Assembly (NCBI GenBank): GCA_026745465.1 | Contig: JACYXH010000216.1 | Span: 7,814,176 to 7,878,175, forward strand | DNA: 64,000 bases | Reading direction: 5' to 3' | Origin: Lota lota | Lineage: Eukaryota > Chordata > Actinopteri > Gadiformes > Lotidae | Shown here: in pieces, positions 40,760-54,999 of the stretch | Position numbering within the stretch: position 1 is the first letter of the stretch | Layout of the letters: each line of letters starts with the position of its first letter | The notes under the pieces: model-generated | Databases searched by the model: none | What the model saw: only the letters and a program-made list of their open reading frames with translations | Told to the model about the DNA's origin: nothing | Translations under genes and position numbers: made by a program

Positions 40760-42642
40760 TAATTGAGTTGCAGATTTATATAGCAATACTACCACTATGT
40801 AATTAATGAAGCCATAGCCAATGACTTAATTATAATTGGATACATATATAACTTTGCTTAACAACTTATCAGAACAAGACATCTATTATGATTAAAGAAG
40901 GACACCGACTAGAGCGCTCAAAGGGTCCTTCAGAAGCGCCGAGGCGGCTGTGATCACCCCTTTAAGTCCGGTTACAAAAAAACTAAACGCAATGTTATGT
41001 ACCTTTAATTTAGAAGGAAACACACCAAGAGCCATATAATCAACATTTAATTGATAAAACAGCAAACTGAACGAAAGTTACACAGTGAGCAAATATGAGG
41101 AGGGTTGATCTGTCTCAAAAATAGACAACAAATTAGATAATCATGACAAGAACAATTACAGAATGCCTAAAATAAAATAAAAAGATTTGTCTCTGTATGT
41201 TGGTGCATGGAAGACATGCACCCAAAAAGACCCACGCACAAAGGCACAATCAACATATTACGTGAACATTTACCTCATACAATTTAATAGTTCAAAAGAG
41301 ATTTTGACAGATTCAAAAAACGAAGTACTAAAATTAATGCTAGAATATACTGCAATATAGAACAAGAGGGGATAGACAAGGGAGATAGATATTTTGACAT
41401 GACAAACATAATTTAATTTAACACACACCTATACAATTGAATGACAACTTACCACTATAACTTTTTTTGTGGTAAATAACTAACCACACTTAATTAACTT
41501 AACAAAAACAATGAGTAGCCTACAGCATTACCGTACTGTGCAACCTGGGCATTGAGACCCAAGTATGTGTGTTCTGCATAGTAGTCAGTCTATCAAGAAT
41601 AACAGTTTCGGCATTGGACCAATGCAAAGAACAATCAAACACTGAGCTTGATCTGAGGGGCAATCAGCAAGCATACAATTAGGCTATTAGGATAAATACA
41701 TATAAAGTATAGCCACAAGCGGCTTTTGCAGAGTTCAAGCTGAAAAACAACCATTTAAATCGCTTGACGATGTGCCTACAGTGCCTTCAACAGTAGCCAT
41801 GGCCCAATGGCTGAAACTTACGAGCAGGTCACAAGCATGTTGAGCTAGCTGGTAACCTGATCTGCATGACCGTTAGTGTGATTGATGAAAAAAAAACGGA
41901 TGTGAGAATGTAAACTTATATAGGCTATAGCCAATGTTTAAATCGTGTGATGTGACATGGCTAGAGGTTTTTGGTTATGCTCTATAGGTTAAGACTAGTC
42001 CACTAGTCAACTCTACCAATATAGTTGACTGGATCAACTGAGGCTGCCATTTGCTCAAAGGCACACTGGTAGCAATTATTAGAATTGCTAATATAGCGCC
42101 CCCCAATGGCCGATTCTACATTGCTGCGATACATTGCTGCGATTCTTCAAGACAGTCGAACAGGGGTTTCAGGGAGCATTTGCTATCCGACTGTAGTGGC
42201 AGGCACAGCTGGGTATCATCAGCAGAGATGATACAAAGGCAAACGAGAGATAGGACATTGAGAAAGTTCAATTAAAGGGGTTGCTGCATGGTGTGAGGAT
42301 AATGAGTTGACATTTTGGAACACTGCATGATAATTTCAAATGTCAGGGAGATTACGTGGCACGGAATACATACACATGATACACTAATGAGATGGAAAAT
42401 GGATAGAAGAGGAACTTTCTAACCTTAAAAACTCTGTAATAATGGTACGGTGTGCGACAGCATAGATAGTCTGAATCGAATCAGCTGAATATCAGTTATG
42501 GAATCATCAGAATCTGAGTATGTTTCTTTGTCCGGTAGGTTTTAAAATACAAGGAATTTGTCTGTGTCAGTGATATACAGAACAAAACATACAAAATACA
42601 AAACTGGGATGCAAAGGGATGTGTCATTCCATGCAATAATAT
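40760..42642. other. Intergenic region, sephs1 to bend7
   Basis: AT-rich with no supported gene; it should include the bend7 3'UTR (minus). A 12-bp tandem motif (ACATTGCTGCGAT) is seen at 42118-42142. Confidence 0.45.
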
Positions 42643-45470
42643 TCATATGCAGTCCCTACTTGAGGAGGCTTTACTGGATACATCTTCTGCATCTGGGAAA
42701 ACCCAAAGAGCCAAACATTAAGAGAACCATCATCAGCCATGAATTTTAAAATCATGTTATGCCTAGAAGAGTTTAATAGTTAAAAGACGCACCTCTTTTA
42801 AGCCTCCTCCTGGCAAGTTTGATCTGATCTTGAAGGATCTGGACCCAGTCTCGAGGTCCAGGGAGCTTCTCTATCCTATGTGTGGTGCAGTACTTCTCTG
42901 TAAACCCTGGGCACAAATAAGGCAAAATCACTGCAAGTCCCCTGTTCCACCACTAATTATATTCCAATCATGTTCTGTTGCCCTAACCTTTAATTGCTCC
43001 CACAATGTTTTGGTCGAGACCCTTGCGGTTGTCATTGAGTCCTCTCTTTCTCTTGCCATTGGGTAAGGAGTTAGCTAAAGTGCTATCATCAAAGAAAGCA
43101 CACACCTATACACAGATGTCGGTTAATATAATTATTGTTGTATATGTTCTTTCCCAAACCGTAACTAATATGCTAGGCTGTACGAAGAAAACATTCTTCT
43201 TCTTTAGAGCAATTATTAAGTCATTATTAACCAATAACTTGTTTTGTACTGTTTTCCATTTTAAGTAATATTTCGTATAGGGTCTAAGTCTGGAGAACGA
43301 TGCATATATTTATGAAAAAAAGCTCACCAGTTTCCGAAAGAGCAGGCTGCCAGAGCGCGTGTAGTTAACCAGGATTGAGTCTAGTTGAGCCTTGGGAATA
43401 AATACATCATATTCCTCTGCAAGACGCACCGCAGACTCCAAGGAGAACACAGACAGATCATAGTTAAAATTAATATGAAGCAAGTGACAAAATATCCGAC
43501 ATATATCCAACAACTAAAAGAAAAGGATAACGGGTAGCTGTCTATGAATTAGCTAAAATACTGATCAATATTTCTAAGTCCCTTATCTTCTGACTATTTC
43601 CACTGAGACACACGATCTTAAGTCTTCGGGTAATTAGAATATTATAATACCTCTTTGGGTTGAGGGCCACTGGCTTCACTTAAGAGAGGAGTGTGTTGGT
43701 TGTTGGCAGCTATTGAAATGTTCTGCACTGCCAGTTTGATCACCTCTGCACGAACGGAACTCCCTTTCTTGTATCCATCGCTGTTTCCTGATTGCAGGGA
43801 TGCGATTGGGGGTATCGGGGACATACAGGAGGGGGATCCAAGAGCAGAAACAGAAACTCTTCGACCTGAAATATTTAGTGGGGCCATTTTGAAAATGGGC
43901 CTCCTCTTTCGGGCCCTGTGATGAGGAGCCGAGCCGGGGACTAGGTACGGTTGTCGTGGTGACACCATCTGTTCCTGCTTCACCAACGATGCTGGAAACA
44001 CGTAGCATCAGATGTTTGATTCTGGTTATGTTCTCTTTCTAATTATTTTTGCCTGTTTGCATTTTCTGTGTGCTTACTGACCTTGTTGAGTCTGCATTAG
44101 CCTCCTCATTGACCGTAGTTCCTGCAGAATGGCCTGCAACGTGCCCTGACAGTTGTGCATGCAGCAAGGGCCTTCTGGTGGGGAGTGAGGGGGTTTATCT
44201 GAAGTGGTACATTAATGTGATATAATGTGTTAAATGTGTGCATTGTCTTGCCATCTAGATCATTGCAGACCTAACCAGTAAAACATATTTGTCTAATTTA
44301 TAAGCATGAAAATCTACCATTAGCATCATCCTTTGGATGGTTTGTGATCCTGGGCGCTGTGGAGCTAGTGGTGTCTTGGGTATATCTTTGCCCATTGACT
44401 ATGGGGATACAGCAAGAAGATGATGGCTCTGGTTCTGCTGCATTGGTCCAGTTATGGTTCTCTGGGAGATGGGGCAAGGTGGCAGGCGGTTGTACCCAAC
44501 CCGGACCATAGTCCTGGGGATCTTTTTTCAAGTCATCTCCTTTTGCTCCAACACGCTGATACGTCCTGCCTGTTTTATCACTGAGAAGTCTCATCATCCC
44601 TGTAATTTGCCTCTTGATCTCCGTGCCCTCTTCCTCTTCTTCTTCAACTGAATGGAAAAAGGGCGAAAGGGGGAGGATAAAAGAAATTATATTTATATGC
44701 CATGCTATCATTTTCTTTTATACACATCATGGTGTTCAAGCTAAGCTTATGTACCATCATGAACAGTAGCAGCTTCAGACTCTTCATTGGCATCTGTGCA
44801 ACTGGAATTGACCAAAGGTGGGTCACAATCTAAAGAAAAAAAAGTTTTGTAAAATATCATTACAAATAAAGGAAATTGACAACTGAATATTGTAGTAACG
44901 CATGCAAATAATAACTATAGTTATCCTAACTAGCACATTATAACAAAAGAAATAAGGCCATGTAACTCATTATTGTGTGTTGTTACAGCAACCAATAAGG
45001 CCTCCTTCTCATTCGATGCAGCTTCTACCACCTGTAGGTGGGGAAAAAGCTATATGGATGGATGGAGCCTAAATATAGTTACCATACTGTAGCCTTGCAG
45101 GTGATTAGTTCGGGAATATATTATACTATATAACAGTGTTATATGCATTCCCTATAAGGCTTTATTTGTTTTTTGTCATTTGCATTTTTTTCTCATTTTC
45201 TCATAAATCCTATTTACATTGGATTTCACTGAGGGTAATACCAGACTTTAATCGAAGATTCACATTGTGTCATATTTCGCATAGAAATAATGATGCTAGC
45301 GAAGTCGTAGTCGCCTCTTTTGTTTACAGTCGTCACTGCTTTCATACTGAGCCAGACACCCAGACAGAGGCGCGCATCTTGCACGGTCTCGCAACCAGAC
45401 GCCTACCTTCATCCGTGACCACTTTAAAGCTTTGTGACTTCCTTCTTCGCTTCCTTTCCCCGTACTCCAT
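42643..45470 (-). CDS. bend7: BEN domain-containing protein 7
   Basis: Nine exons on the minus strand join in frame to 438 residues: 45470-45407, 44829-44755, 44647-44318, 44198-44082, 43991-43651, 43435-43328, 43105-42988, 42906-42793, 42692-42643. The N-terminus MEYGERKRRRKSQSFK, the IKRQITGMMRLLSDKTGRTYQRVG block and the coiled CQGTLQAILQELRSMRRLM segment match human BEND7. The BEN domain occupies exons 6-8 (AQLDSILVNYTRSGSLLFRK, SLPNGKRKRGLNDNRKGLDQ, KLPGPRDWVQILQDQIKLAR). BEN domains bind DNA or chromatin partners, often in repression; the function of BEND7 itself is little known. A Glu run (VEEEEEEGTE) opens exon 3. The last exon encodes DAEDVSSKASSSRDCI, unlike the human tail, so the C-terminus is less certain. 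The middle (exon 5) is poorly conserved. Confidence 0.9.
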
Positions 45471-46540
45471 TTTAGGATTAGTATGTAATCAGCCGTAGAG
45501 TCGGGAACCGATCTTCATAATATGCATTCACCGCATGTGTTACACTCACCCGGTCTGCCTTATTAATCACTATTTTTTCCCACATCTTAGGTTAGATTCA
45601 GTCAAACTGCAAATGCTCAGTATTCTGATATTTTTATAATAAAAAAAAAAGCTTTTAACTAGTGTCTAATATATTTCCACATTCATGACCCGTCTGTTCC
45701 TCTGTATTCGATATGCAAATTAATTAATTAGTTTAATATGAATAAATTCGTCACATCCCTTTGCGCCACCTCATGGTGTGCTCTCATTTGGAAGGTAGAT
45801 CCAGTAACCACAACCACTGGCAAACATGTGCACAATCACTGGCAAACTTGAAATTAATCCAGGCTACAAACCAGATAATTAGTTAATCATTTGAGTTTTT
45901 GACCTTTAATTCTAATGCTACAATGAATAGCCTACTAGATAATTATAGTTACAACTTTATCAATAAAAACACATTGGCAGCCTTATTGGTTACATATTTA
46001 AGAAAATATATGTAGGCCAACCGTATAAACTTTTTGACGGTAAAGTTTGCAAAAAAAGTTATCTCAAAAATATTTTTGAGAAAACTCAAACATAGCGTTG
46101 CATTAGATTTGGTGAACCATCCGTTTCCGTTTTGACCAACCTTTTGACAGCTAGGCTACTTGTCTCTAAAGCTATTTTTTATTTATTTTTTTATTTTAAT
46201 GACCACAAAATAAATACACATGCATTTCAAAATGCCCATGCAGCAACGGATCATGATACATTTCAGTGTATAACCAAAAAAGGTTATGAAATTTTGAAAA
46301 TACTATTAGCAATGCAAGAACATTTAGTTCATTTTGATATTGGTATGATGACATCAAGTATTAAAGACAGAATAACCTTTGAGATGAACCACCTGATAAA
46401 ACCCGGAAGACATGTGACCCCACCAGGACTTTAACTTCCGGGGCAATCTGTCGTCCACACTCTTCATTGTAATCGACGACAGCAGTATTTGTTTGTTTTT
46501 TTGTATTTGAGATAAACGGGGATGGATTTAGTATTTTGAC
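45471..46540. promoter_or_regulatory. Divergent bend7 / prpf18 promoter region
   Basis: 1,070 bp between the two start codons, which face away from each other. The parts nearest each gene (45300-45480 and 46390-46500) are richer in CG than the AT-rich middle. No TATA box is evident near either gene. Confidence 0.45.
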
Positions 46541-49500
46541 ATGGATCTCCTCAAGGCTGAGATCGAGAGAAAGAGAAAGTTGGTTCAAGACAAGGATCTC
46601 GTTAATGTGAGTAGTTTATTATTGTGTTACTGTAACCTACCGTTAACTACGAAGGTTAGCTAGCTGCTACTACCCGTATTAATATGCTGTTGATTAGTCC
46701 CCTTTATCAATATGATTTATATATATATATATGTCACGGCGTGCCTGTCGTTAATGGAATGCTCGTACAAATAAGAAACGTATATGAAGTTATTGAAATA
46801 TGCGCAAACGGCAGTTTGCAGTGGCTATTTTTGTAGCGTTAGAGCTTCAAGCCTGACCATTAACAACGTGAAACCTGGGCCCAGTGACTCCATTCTTAGT
46901 TCCATGTCGATTACTTTGCAGCACTTTTTGTGAATACTGAACCAGTCTTTATGGCAGTTATAAAACCTTAAAGAAGGATGCGAAAGTTAGCCATTTTCTC
47001 CGTTTACATTTTGACGGTTGCCTAGCTATTCTTCGAGACATATAGCCTACATTTAACTGACGCCATGGGTGAACAGTTGCCATTCAGTAATCACCATCTG
47101 TAAAATATATATATTTAATTTATTTATTTACATACATATTTGTTCATGTACTAACTAGACGTTTTTTTTCCCAGGATACTAAGCGGTACTTCAAAAGAGC
47201 TGATCTTGCCCGTAAGGAAGAGGAAGATTATTACAAAAGATGTGGTTACAAAGTAAGTAAACAACCACCCATAGGCCAAAGGAGAGCAAATCACTCAAAT
47301 AAATACAGATTGTGTTTTTTTTAAACGGCTTAATTGATCTTAGATATTTGATTGTCAGCACCACAGACATATATATATTTACCAATAATGAATACTATAA
47401 CACAATGACAAACGTGTATCACGATGAAGTGTATTCACGAGAAAGCAATGAATTTAGCGCAGTAAAATAGAAAAATGAAACTTAAACTACATACACAACA
47501 ATTCACACGTGTATAGAGGCCATTCTACATGTGTAACCTGTGGTTTTCCTATGCAAGCATGCAATCTAACCTTTCACTATTAATCCTATTGTTGGGTTTC
47601 ATTTTGGTGTATTTTCCCCAAGATCAGAAGAAGCGTAAGTGCTGCTGGAGTGGTAACTTTAAACAAGTGTTTGTTTCTGTGTTTACTGTGCCGTTTTTCT
47701 CCAACCTCTGTGTGCTGCCTGCATCTGTAGGTTCAGCGACAGACCACTGAGAGCCAGGTATGGCATGGTACAGTCATGATGGTAGACAGTGCATGAAGCA
47801 AAAAGAAGATGGACTTTATTTCAAAATGCCTCCCTTTCCTTGGCACCTTCCCTATTTACCAGTATTCAGGAATTACTATCCCAAATCATTGGCAAAATCA
47901 GAATGCCTTTGGATAGTATTTGGGGCCGTTGACGTCTGCTGTGCTTCTTTATTTGAGATTGGATGTTAAGAGATAGAAAACGGAAGTCTACATTGTACTA
48001 CTTTTACTAGCTAGCTGGTTTGAAAGTCATTAACATACATCATTTTTCAGAGGCTATTAAAAGCTCTGTGAAGGCCAATCGTGGCGCTGTATAAGGTTAA
48101 GTTACAAGATCAAAACAAACCTCCACTGCATCCTTTGACGCAAGTCTAGTTTATTTTAATACATGCTACATTTCCTTGCCAAATAATTGTTATTACGCGT
48201 CTACAACTACCTTGTTAATATGAATGAAGGGAGCAAGGAAAGGAAGCGTGGACGAAAACTGAACTGGATTTCAGCATGAATCACTGAAATGGTTACAATT
48301 TCTGCAAATAACAGAAAATGCCCACTTATTGTTTTGCCTATTAGTCTGCAACAGAAGCTGTTTTTTTTGTGGCATGTTTTTCTTGTTTATCCACAGATTT
48401 GTGCATTTATTTGCAAAAACACTGGGCCAAATGCTGTAATGTTGCACATTTAGCTCAGCAATAAGGTAGTGTTGCACTGCAGTCTTTGAAACATTTTCAA
48501 TGTAAAAACTGTTAATTTAGATTGTGATTTTCATACCACTATCAAAGACTGCTAACATGCATGTGCCAATGAATGCTTGACATCATCAGAGAACATTTGA
48601 AATGAGCATAGTTTAATAGGACAAAAAGCACATTTTTCCTCATAGTTGCCGTCCAGGTGGATTCTTTTTTTTTTTATCTCAATCTTTTTACTGTCCCTTT
48701 CTTTGTGCATGAATTCATTTCTACCACAAGAGTTCCACCAGATTAGAGTTCTTCCAACCAGAAACAAAAATTGCAGATTGAATTCCCTCGTACAGCAGCT
48801 TGAAAGTCTGTTCATGTGTGTAGTGTGTCTGTGCTAACGTGTGCGCGTGGGTGTTGGTTTATTATATAGTTGTAACACTTATACTTCTACCGGCGTGTTT
48901 TTCTCCAGGTTGCCAAAGTGGAGGAGGCGCCAACCCCCTCAACCAATCCGGTTTTAGAACTGGAGCTTACAGAGGAAAAGTTACCAATGTCACTGTCGCG
49001 CCAAGAAGTGAGTCGGCACATGAACCCTGACCTTTCCACATACACACCTCTTCAGAAACGTCCATCGCCCACCTGTGCCTCTCTCTCACATGATGTATGT
49101 TTTTGCTGTCGCTCGGCTAGGTCATTCGGCGGATGAGAGAACGAGGTGAACCAATCCGTCTCTTCGGAGAGTCTGATTATGAAGCCTTCCAGCGACTCCG
49201 AAAGATTGAGATCCTGGCCCCAGAAGTCAATAAGGTAAGGGCCTCAGATAACCCATTGCTAACATGCTAATTGCGACTGTATCCAAATGGATGGGGAATT
49301 ACCATTGTTATATCTGTCATTCAACTCTCTTGCTCTCTCTCGCGCTCTCTCTCTCTCTCTCTCTCGATCTCTATAGGGATTGAGGAATGACCTGAAAGCA
49401 GCCATGGACAAGATTGACCAGCAGTACCTGAATGAGATTGTTGGGGGGACAGAAGCGGGAGAAGTCGACACACAGCATGATTTGAAAGTGCACGAGGAGC

Positions 49501-51978
49501 ACACAACCATAGAAGAACTAGAGGTTTGTGGAATGGTTCAATTTCAGTTCCATTAGTCATATGTAGGTTAACACAGCATCAATGTGGTACAATGAAATGG
49601 GTTATACAAAAAAACACCTGAGCTCAGCAGTAAGAGCACTAGTCGCAATAACTGCATTAGTTGTATAAGGATAAAATAAGAACCATACATACATATATTA
49701 AATGTATGGTAATGTATATTACTATTTTTAAATAATAATTCATAAAATGAGATAAAAAAAAATGAGGATTTGTGTGCAAAAGTGGCAGTGTATACAGAAG
49801 AATTGCACATAGGTATGTATCAGTCCCGGTACATTAGCAGCAGTAACGGTTGATGGTGCATTGGTTTAGTTCACGGTTATTTCTAATGCTGAATCTTATC
49901 TCTCTTAGGTTCTTGGTAAAACTCTCGGTACAGGAGATGATAGTGGAGACCAAGGTGTCATTGACAAAGTTCTGAAGGTAAGAAGCTTTGAATTATGACC
50001 TCTAGAGGAAGCTGTTGCACAATATATATTGGTATATTCTTTTGTATTCAAGTCATAACAATAACCATAACTTAATTATCTTAGTTCCTGCTGGGTGTTT
50101 GGGCCAAGGATCTGAACAGTAGAGAAGACCACGTAAAGCGCAGTGTCCAGGGCAAACTGGCCAGTGCCACCCACTCCCAGACAGAGACCTACCTTAAACC
50201 TCTCTTCAGAAAGCTGAGGAAGAAGGTAGCTTTCCTCAGAATTACATTCATATCCATTTACTTATTTTATTTGTTATTGGTTTCTTAAAATAATTGTATG
50301 TTCACTGTCCATCTTTCAGAACTTACCCGGTGACATCAAAGAATCCATCACAGACATCATCAAATTCATGTTGGAAAGAGAGTATGTCAAGGTAAAATGA
50401 TTAATTTGGGGAACAATTGCTATGTATTTACAGTGCTTACAAAAACATACACAATGTGTTGTTCTTGGGCAATCTAGAGGTTTGAATAAAGGCTCATGTT
50501 GTGAGTATTGAGAGGGATGTGTCGAATCTTCTGAACAGAACTAATCAATTCAATGTTAAACCTTAAACACACGTTCACCTGACTTTGATGGAACATTATG
50601 AGGTTTCTACACAGCTGCACTAGCACTGCAGTTCTAGTGTTGTCTATTATTGTAACTTTATGATGCTGAACCAGCCCCCAGTAACGTCCATGTTGTTAGC
50701 CTCTTGTAAAAATTGGTAAAGGCAAAGTCCCCGTCCACTATGTCAATAAAATAGATTATTTTTTAGAGTCGGGCGAAATTGCTATTCAGGCGTTCACTAT
50801 CTACACTTGTACAATCTGATGTTGGGGGGTTCTAACCAGTTTTCCTGGTTACCCGGTAACTGATAACTGCCAGCAAACAATTAACGCATGAAATAATTAA
50901 TGCACACAAGAGTCCATATTTACATCTTATCCTAAATGTTTCAAACTTTGTGCATTGTAAGTCGAGATTTGGACCAGTATCAACATGTATCACTGCCATG
51001 TTACCCACTACATCACGATTCATCTAAAGTAAGTTGTTTTATGGTTTGCTTGTCCTTCAACTGAGAATGCTGTTTTTCTTTTTCCCCTGCCAGGCAAATG
51101 ATGCATACTTGCAGATGGCAATCGGTAATGCCCCCTGGCCTATTGGTGTGACCATGGTGGGCATCCATGCTCGTACAGGACGAGAAAAGATCTTTTCCAA
51201 ACACGTGGCTCACGTTCTCAATGACGAGACGCAAAGAAAATACATCCAGGTGACTCCTCCATACATGTTGAGACTAACATGCTGGATAAATGTGTGTCCC
51301 CCATCAAAACGTGTCTCTAAAGTACCCGGTCTCAATTATCTGTGTGTGTGGAAGGGGGGTGGGGAATATTTCTGTGGTCAAATCAAGGCAATGCTCGTAG
51401 ATAATTTCTGTGGTCAAATCAAGACAATGCTGTGTGTGAGCTGATGAAGAAATCTGCTTTGGAGGGAAGGTGTGCACTGTTGCCGTTTCAGTGTGGATGG
51501 GCAGCACTTGGCAAATATTAGTATAAAGGAAAAAATAAAACTTTTGAGCTTTTTTAACATTTATCCAGCATAGTGTGAACATGGCCTAGATAAAGGAATG
51601 TGTAGCATTCCCTGAGTGCAAGTTGAATAACAACCCACATTCTGTGTTCCTTTCATATCCTTTCCTGGGATATTTTATTTATGTGAGCCTCTAGCCGTTG
51701 GAATGCCCTGAAATGCTTTACCAAACTCCTTTTACATAACCGAATGAAGGTGTTTCTATAGACGTGCTGTCATGTGTGGCTTTCTTGCTCGTTCTTTGTG
51801 CATTGCTCGTGTTTTTCTTCTTTATGTTTGATGCATTTAATTGAATGCATAATTAAGATTCTTGTGCTTTACAATACATATTTGAATGTTTCCTCAGGGA
51901 CTGAAGCGGTTAATGACCATCTGCCAGAAACACTTCACAACGGATCCATCCAAGTGTGTGGAGTACAACGCTCTATAA
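46541..51978 (+). CDS. prpf18: Pre-mRNA-splicing factor 18
   Basis: Eleven exons join in frame to 349 residues (human 342): 46541-46606, 47175-47252, 47731-47757, 48909-49007, 49121-49234, 49377-49523, 49909-49977, 50085-50225, 50320-50391, 51094-51249, 51898-51978. The protein acts in the second catalytic step of splicing with the U5 snRNP and Slu7. The N-terminus is [20 protein letters not shown]; a PRP4-like splicing-factor motif spans ~[20 protein letters not shown] to [20 protein letters not shown]; the C-terminal Prp18 domain includes [20 protein letters not shown] and ends KCVEYNAL. The 27-nt third exon (VQRQTTESQ) is a microexon. Most introns are phase 0. It stands next to bend7 and sephs1, as on human 10p13. 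Confidence 0.96.
49336..49365. repeat. CT microsatellite near a splice acceptor
   Basis: CT repeats ending about 11 bp before the prpf18 exon 6 acceptor (AG at 49375-49376). Confidence 0.85.
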
Positions 51979-52270
51979 CATCAAATAACCCACCTGACCA
52001 CCACTGGTGGAAATGTTTAACATCCGATCTGCATCATAATCGGAGGATGGCTGAATTCCGCTGTACATAGTCAGAATACCAGCGCTCCTTTTCCAGCTCA
52101 TTTTGTGAACTCCCATTATGTAACCCTAAAGTATTGTATCCCTTTCGGCTCCCACTTGAAAAAATGTAGAAGACAAAGGCATACCTATTTGTCAGTAGGT
52201 CAAATGTTCAGCATGCCCCAGCCTACATGCATCTCTTCAGTAAAATGTTTTCTGAAATGAAACGGGGATC

Positions 52271-52296
52271 TTTTTTTTTTTTTTTTTTTTTTTTTT
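52271..52296. repeat. Poly-T run (26 T)
   Basis: Homopolymer in the prpf18 3'UTR. Confidence 0.9.
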
Positions 52297-52443
52297 ATTA
52301 ATAGATGCATTTTCTACAGTCACTGTTCGGCCTCATTTTGAAAATTACTATACAGTTGCTCACTTAGGCCCATGTGCTTTCCTTACATTTTGTGTTTAAT
52401 TATTTTTCCATCAATAGCAAATGGCCTACCTGTGTAGCTGAAT

Positions 52444-52449
52444 AATAAA
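52444..52449 (+). terminator. Polyadenylation signal of prpf18
   Basis: AATAAA 466 bp after the prpf18 stop, in AT-rich sequence. A 26-T run at 52271-52296 lies within this 3'UTR. Confidence 0.6.
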
Positions 52450-52459
52450 GTACTTTTAG

Positions 52460-53690
52460 AAAATCAATGCAAATGTGTTCCAACATGCCTGTAAGCTTAT
52501 TTGTACATCTTTGTTTAGACAGTTGAGTAAAGGCCATCCAATTCACGTCAGACGTGCTATTCTGTAAGATTAGACACTGTTCAAGCCATAGCCTACCTCA
52601 TGCAATCAAAATGCTTTTTACGCACTGAAGATGGTGAAATCACACTGTGACCAATGGTTGTCATGGTGATTTGATCTGATCCTCGTAGATAATAGTTTGT
52701 CCTCGGCCGACTCACGTCACTAACAGTAGTCGGCTGTGGTACACACGTCACTTTAAGTCATCTGGAGACAATGAGCTGAATAGATGTCACTACATTTACA
52801 AAAACATCTTTAAAAACATGATTCTTGGAACCCAGCATGAGATTAATTTAACAAGTGTGTATTTTACTCAACATAAAACATGCACACAGTGCTAACAATT
52901 TAGCACTTGCCTCTTGCTCTTATAATAATAGAAGCATCGCATGCTACAGCCTCTTCAATTTCCTAATTTAATTGGGTCTCGATGGGAATTTCTAGTAGCT
53001 ACGGCTTTGTTTTGAAACGTAGCCTGCACAGGGAGAGGGCTATTGGCTTCTCTCAAGGACAGGATCTGACTGGAAAAGGAGAATTTATTTCACCTGATGA
53101 GACCAGAACCCTCCCTTATATAGGTACAAAACCTACATCAGTTGTTACAGGTAATACAATTAGGGTTATACATATGATAGTTCACACTTAATCAAAAGGC
53201 CCTTGTTTTATTTTACTTTATTACAATATGGCAGTTTCTGTAGTCATATTTCACAACCTGACCTGCCACACGCTGTTACTCTTGTTTCTCTAATTACCTT
53301 ACAACTTTAAGAATATAGGCCGGGGAAGAGTATAACTGTCATTTCAATGTCCCCTGGGATATTCAATTTAATTAGAAAATATAGTAATTGTGTTAAGTAT
53401 AAATTAATTATGCAAATATGCTGTTTATACTCTCTAACCCCTATGCTCTGCAACCACCTAGCAACACCTCCATTTTAGAGAATTCTGAGATTCAACAGAC
53501 TATTCTTGTGACAAAGAAGATTATTAATTGATTCTGTTACAATATTGCTCTGCTCAAGGTTGAGATAGAGATCAAAGAGACACTGTAGATTCACACTGAT
53601 TACTGTTAATGAATTTATTTATAATTTGTATAATGATAATAATTGTTTGTCATTAATAAATGGTTTGCAATGTTCAATTGCTTCAGCAAC
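52460..53690. other. Intergenic, AT-rich
   Basis: No gene supported. On the minus strand, 52980-53130 contains TATATAAGGGAGGG followed by GGTGAAATAAATTC, which might be part of an old LTR, but I could not find matching ends. Confidence 0.4.
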
Positions 53691-53695
53691 ATCAC

Positions 53696-54990
53696 ATTAT
53701 GTAACATTACATTTATTTAACTGATTCTTTTATCCAAAGCAACTTACAATAAGTGCATTAAACCATAATGACACAACCCAGAAATGCTTTGTAGTACATT
53801 TACTTAATAAAATAAGTGCTACATTTTAGAAACAAGAGACAGATAGTCTAGTAGATAGATATTGTTTTTCATGGACCAAGATGTCGTCTGAACAGATGAG
53901 TTCTCAGTCTGCTATGGAATAGGTTAAGGGTTTCTGCTGTCAGTATTTCATTGGGGAGCTCGCTCCACCATTGTGGAACCAGGAGAGCAAACAATCTGGA
54001 TTTTGTTGAGCCACAGCTGGGGCCCCCTTGTAATGAGGGAGTAGGAAGCCATTTGGCCGTTGCTAAGCATAGCGGACAGGCTGGGATGTATTATTTGACT
54101 ATGTCCTGGATGTAGGATGGGCCTTAGACAATCGCAGCATGGTAGGCATGTACCAGTGATTTGAATCGGATTTGAGCAGCCACCAGTAGCCAGTGCAGAG
54201 TGCAGAGGAGCGCTGTCCTGTGGGAGAACTTGAAAAGGTTGAAGTCCAGCTGCTGCAATCTAGTTGAGCTGCGGAGGTTGAATGGCACATGCAGGCAGAC
54301 CAGCCAGGATTGGAGTTGCAGTAGTCTAGATGCGAGATGACAAGAGCCTGGACCAAAACTTGCATGGCCTTCTGGCCGAGGAACTGACATATCCTCCTGT
54401 TGTGGAGCATGAATCTTCAGGAGTGGGGTTGTTGTAGAGATGTTGGCAGCAAAGGACAGCTGGTCATCCAGTGTCACACCAAGCATATTTGCCGTCCAAG
54501 CCGCAGATACCACAGAGTTCTCAATATTGATGGAGGGGTTGTTGATGGGAGATGCCCTGGAAGGTAGAGCAGCTCAGTCATGTCCAGATTGAGCCTTGGT
54601 GGTGTATCAATGTCCACTAAGAGATTTCAGCCAGACACTTAAAAATACATTATTAGTTATGAGTCATCTGCATAGCTATGGTAGGAAAAGCCATGTGAGT
54701 GACATAACCAATGACTTGGTGTACAGAGAGAAGAGGATGGGACCCAGAACAGAACCCTGAGGGACCCCAGTAGTGAAACTTCAAGGTTCAGACACAGATC
54801 AAGGTTACACTGTAAGTGTGATCCTTTAGGTAGGATATGAACTGGGACAGTACATATCCTGATACTCCCAGTTTTTGGAGGGTGGAGAGGAACATCTGGT
54901 GGTTCACTGCATGGGTCAAATCCTGCCGAAAGGTCCAGCAGGATGATCACAGAAGAAAGGGATGCTGTTCCAGCAGTGTGAAGTAACACA
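53696..54990 (-). mobile_element. Degenerate 5'-truncated LINE with reverse transcriptase remnants
   Basis: On the minus strand, pieces read SSVIILLDLSAGFDP and YHSYADDS (reverse transcriptase catalytic blocks, LDLSAAFD and YADD type). Further on come LGVTLDDQLSFAANIS, ALVISHLDYCNS and FKSLVHAYHAAI, typical of the thumb/C-terminal part of fish L2/Rex-like elements. The 3' end (53696-53760 on plus) carries the common tail TATCCAAAGCAACTTACAAT. Many stops and frame changes; inactive. Confidence 0.82.
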
Positions 54991-54999
54991 TATTATATA

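Noticed and set aside
52982-53191. 69-codon open frame and possible old LTR
   Set aside because: TATATAAGG and AATAAA lie in LTR-like order on the minus strand, but no paired ends or target duplication could be found.
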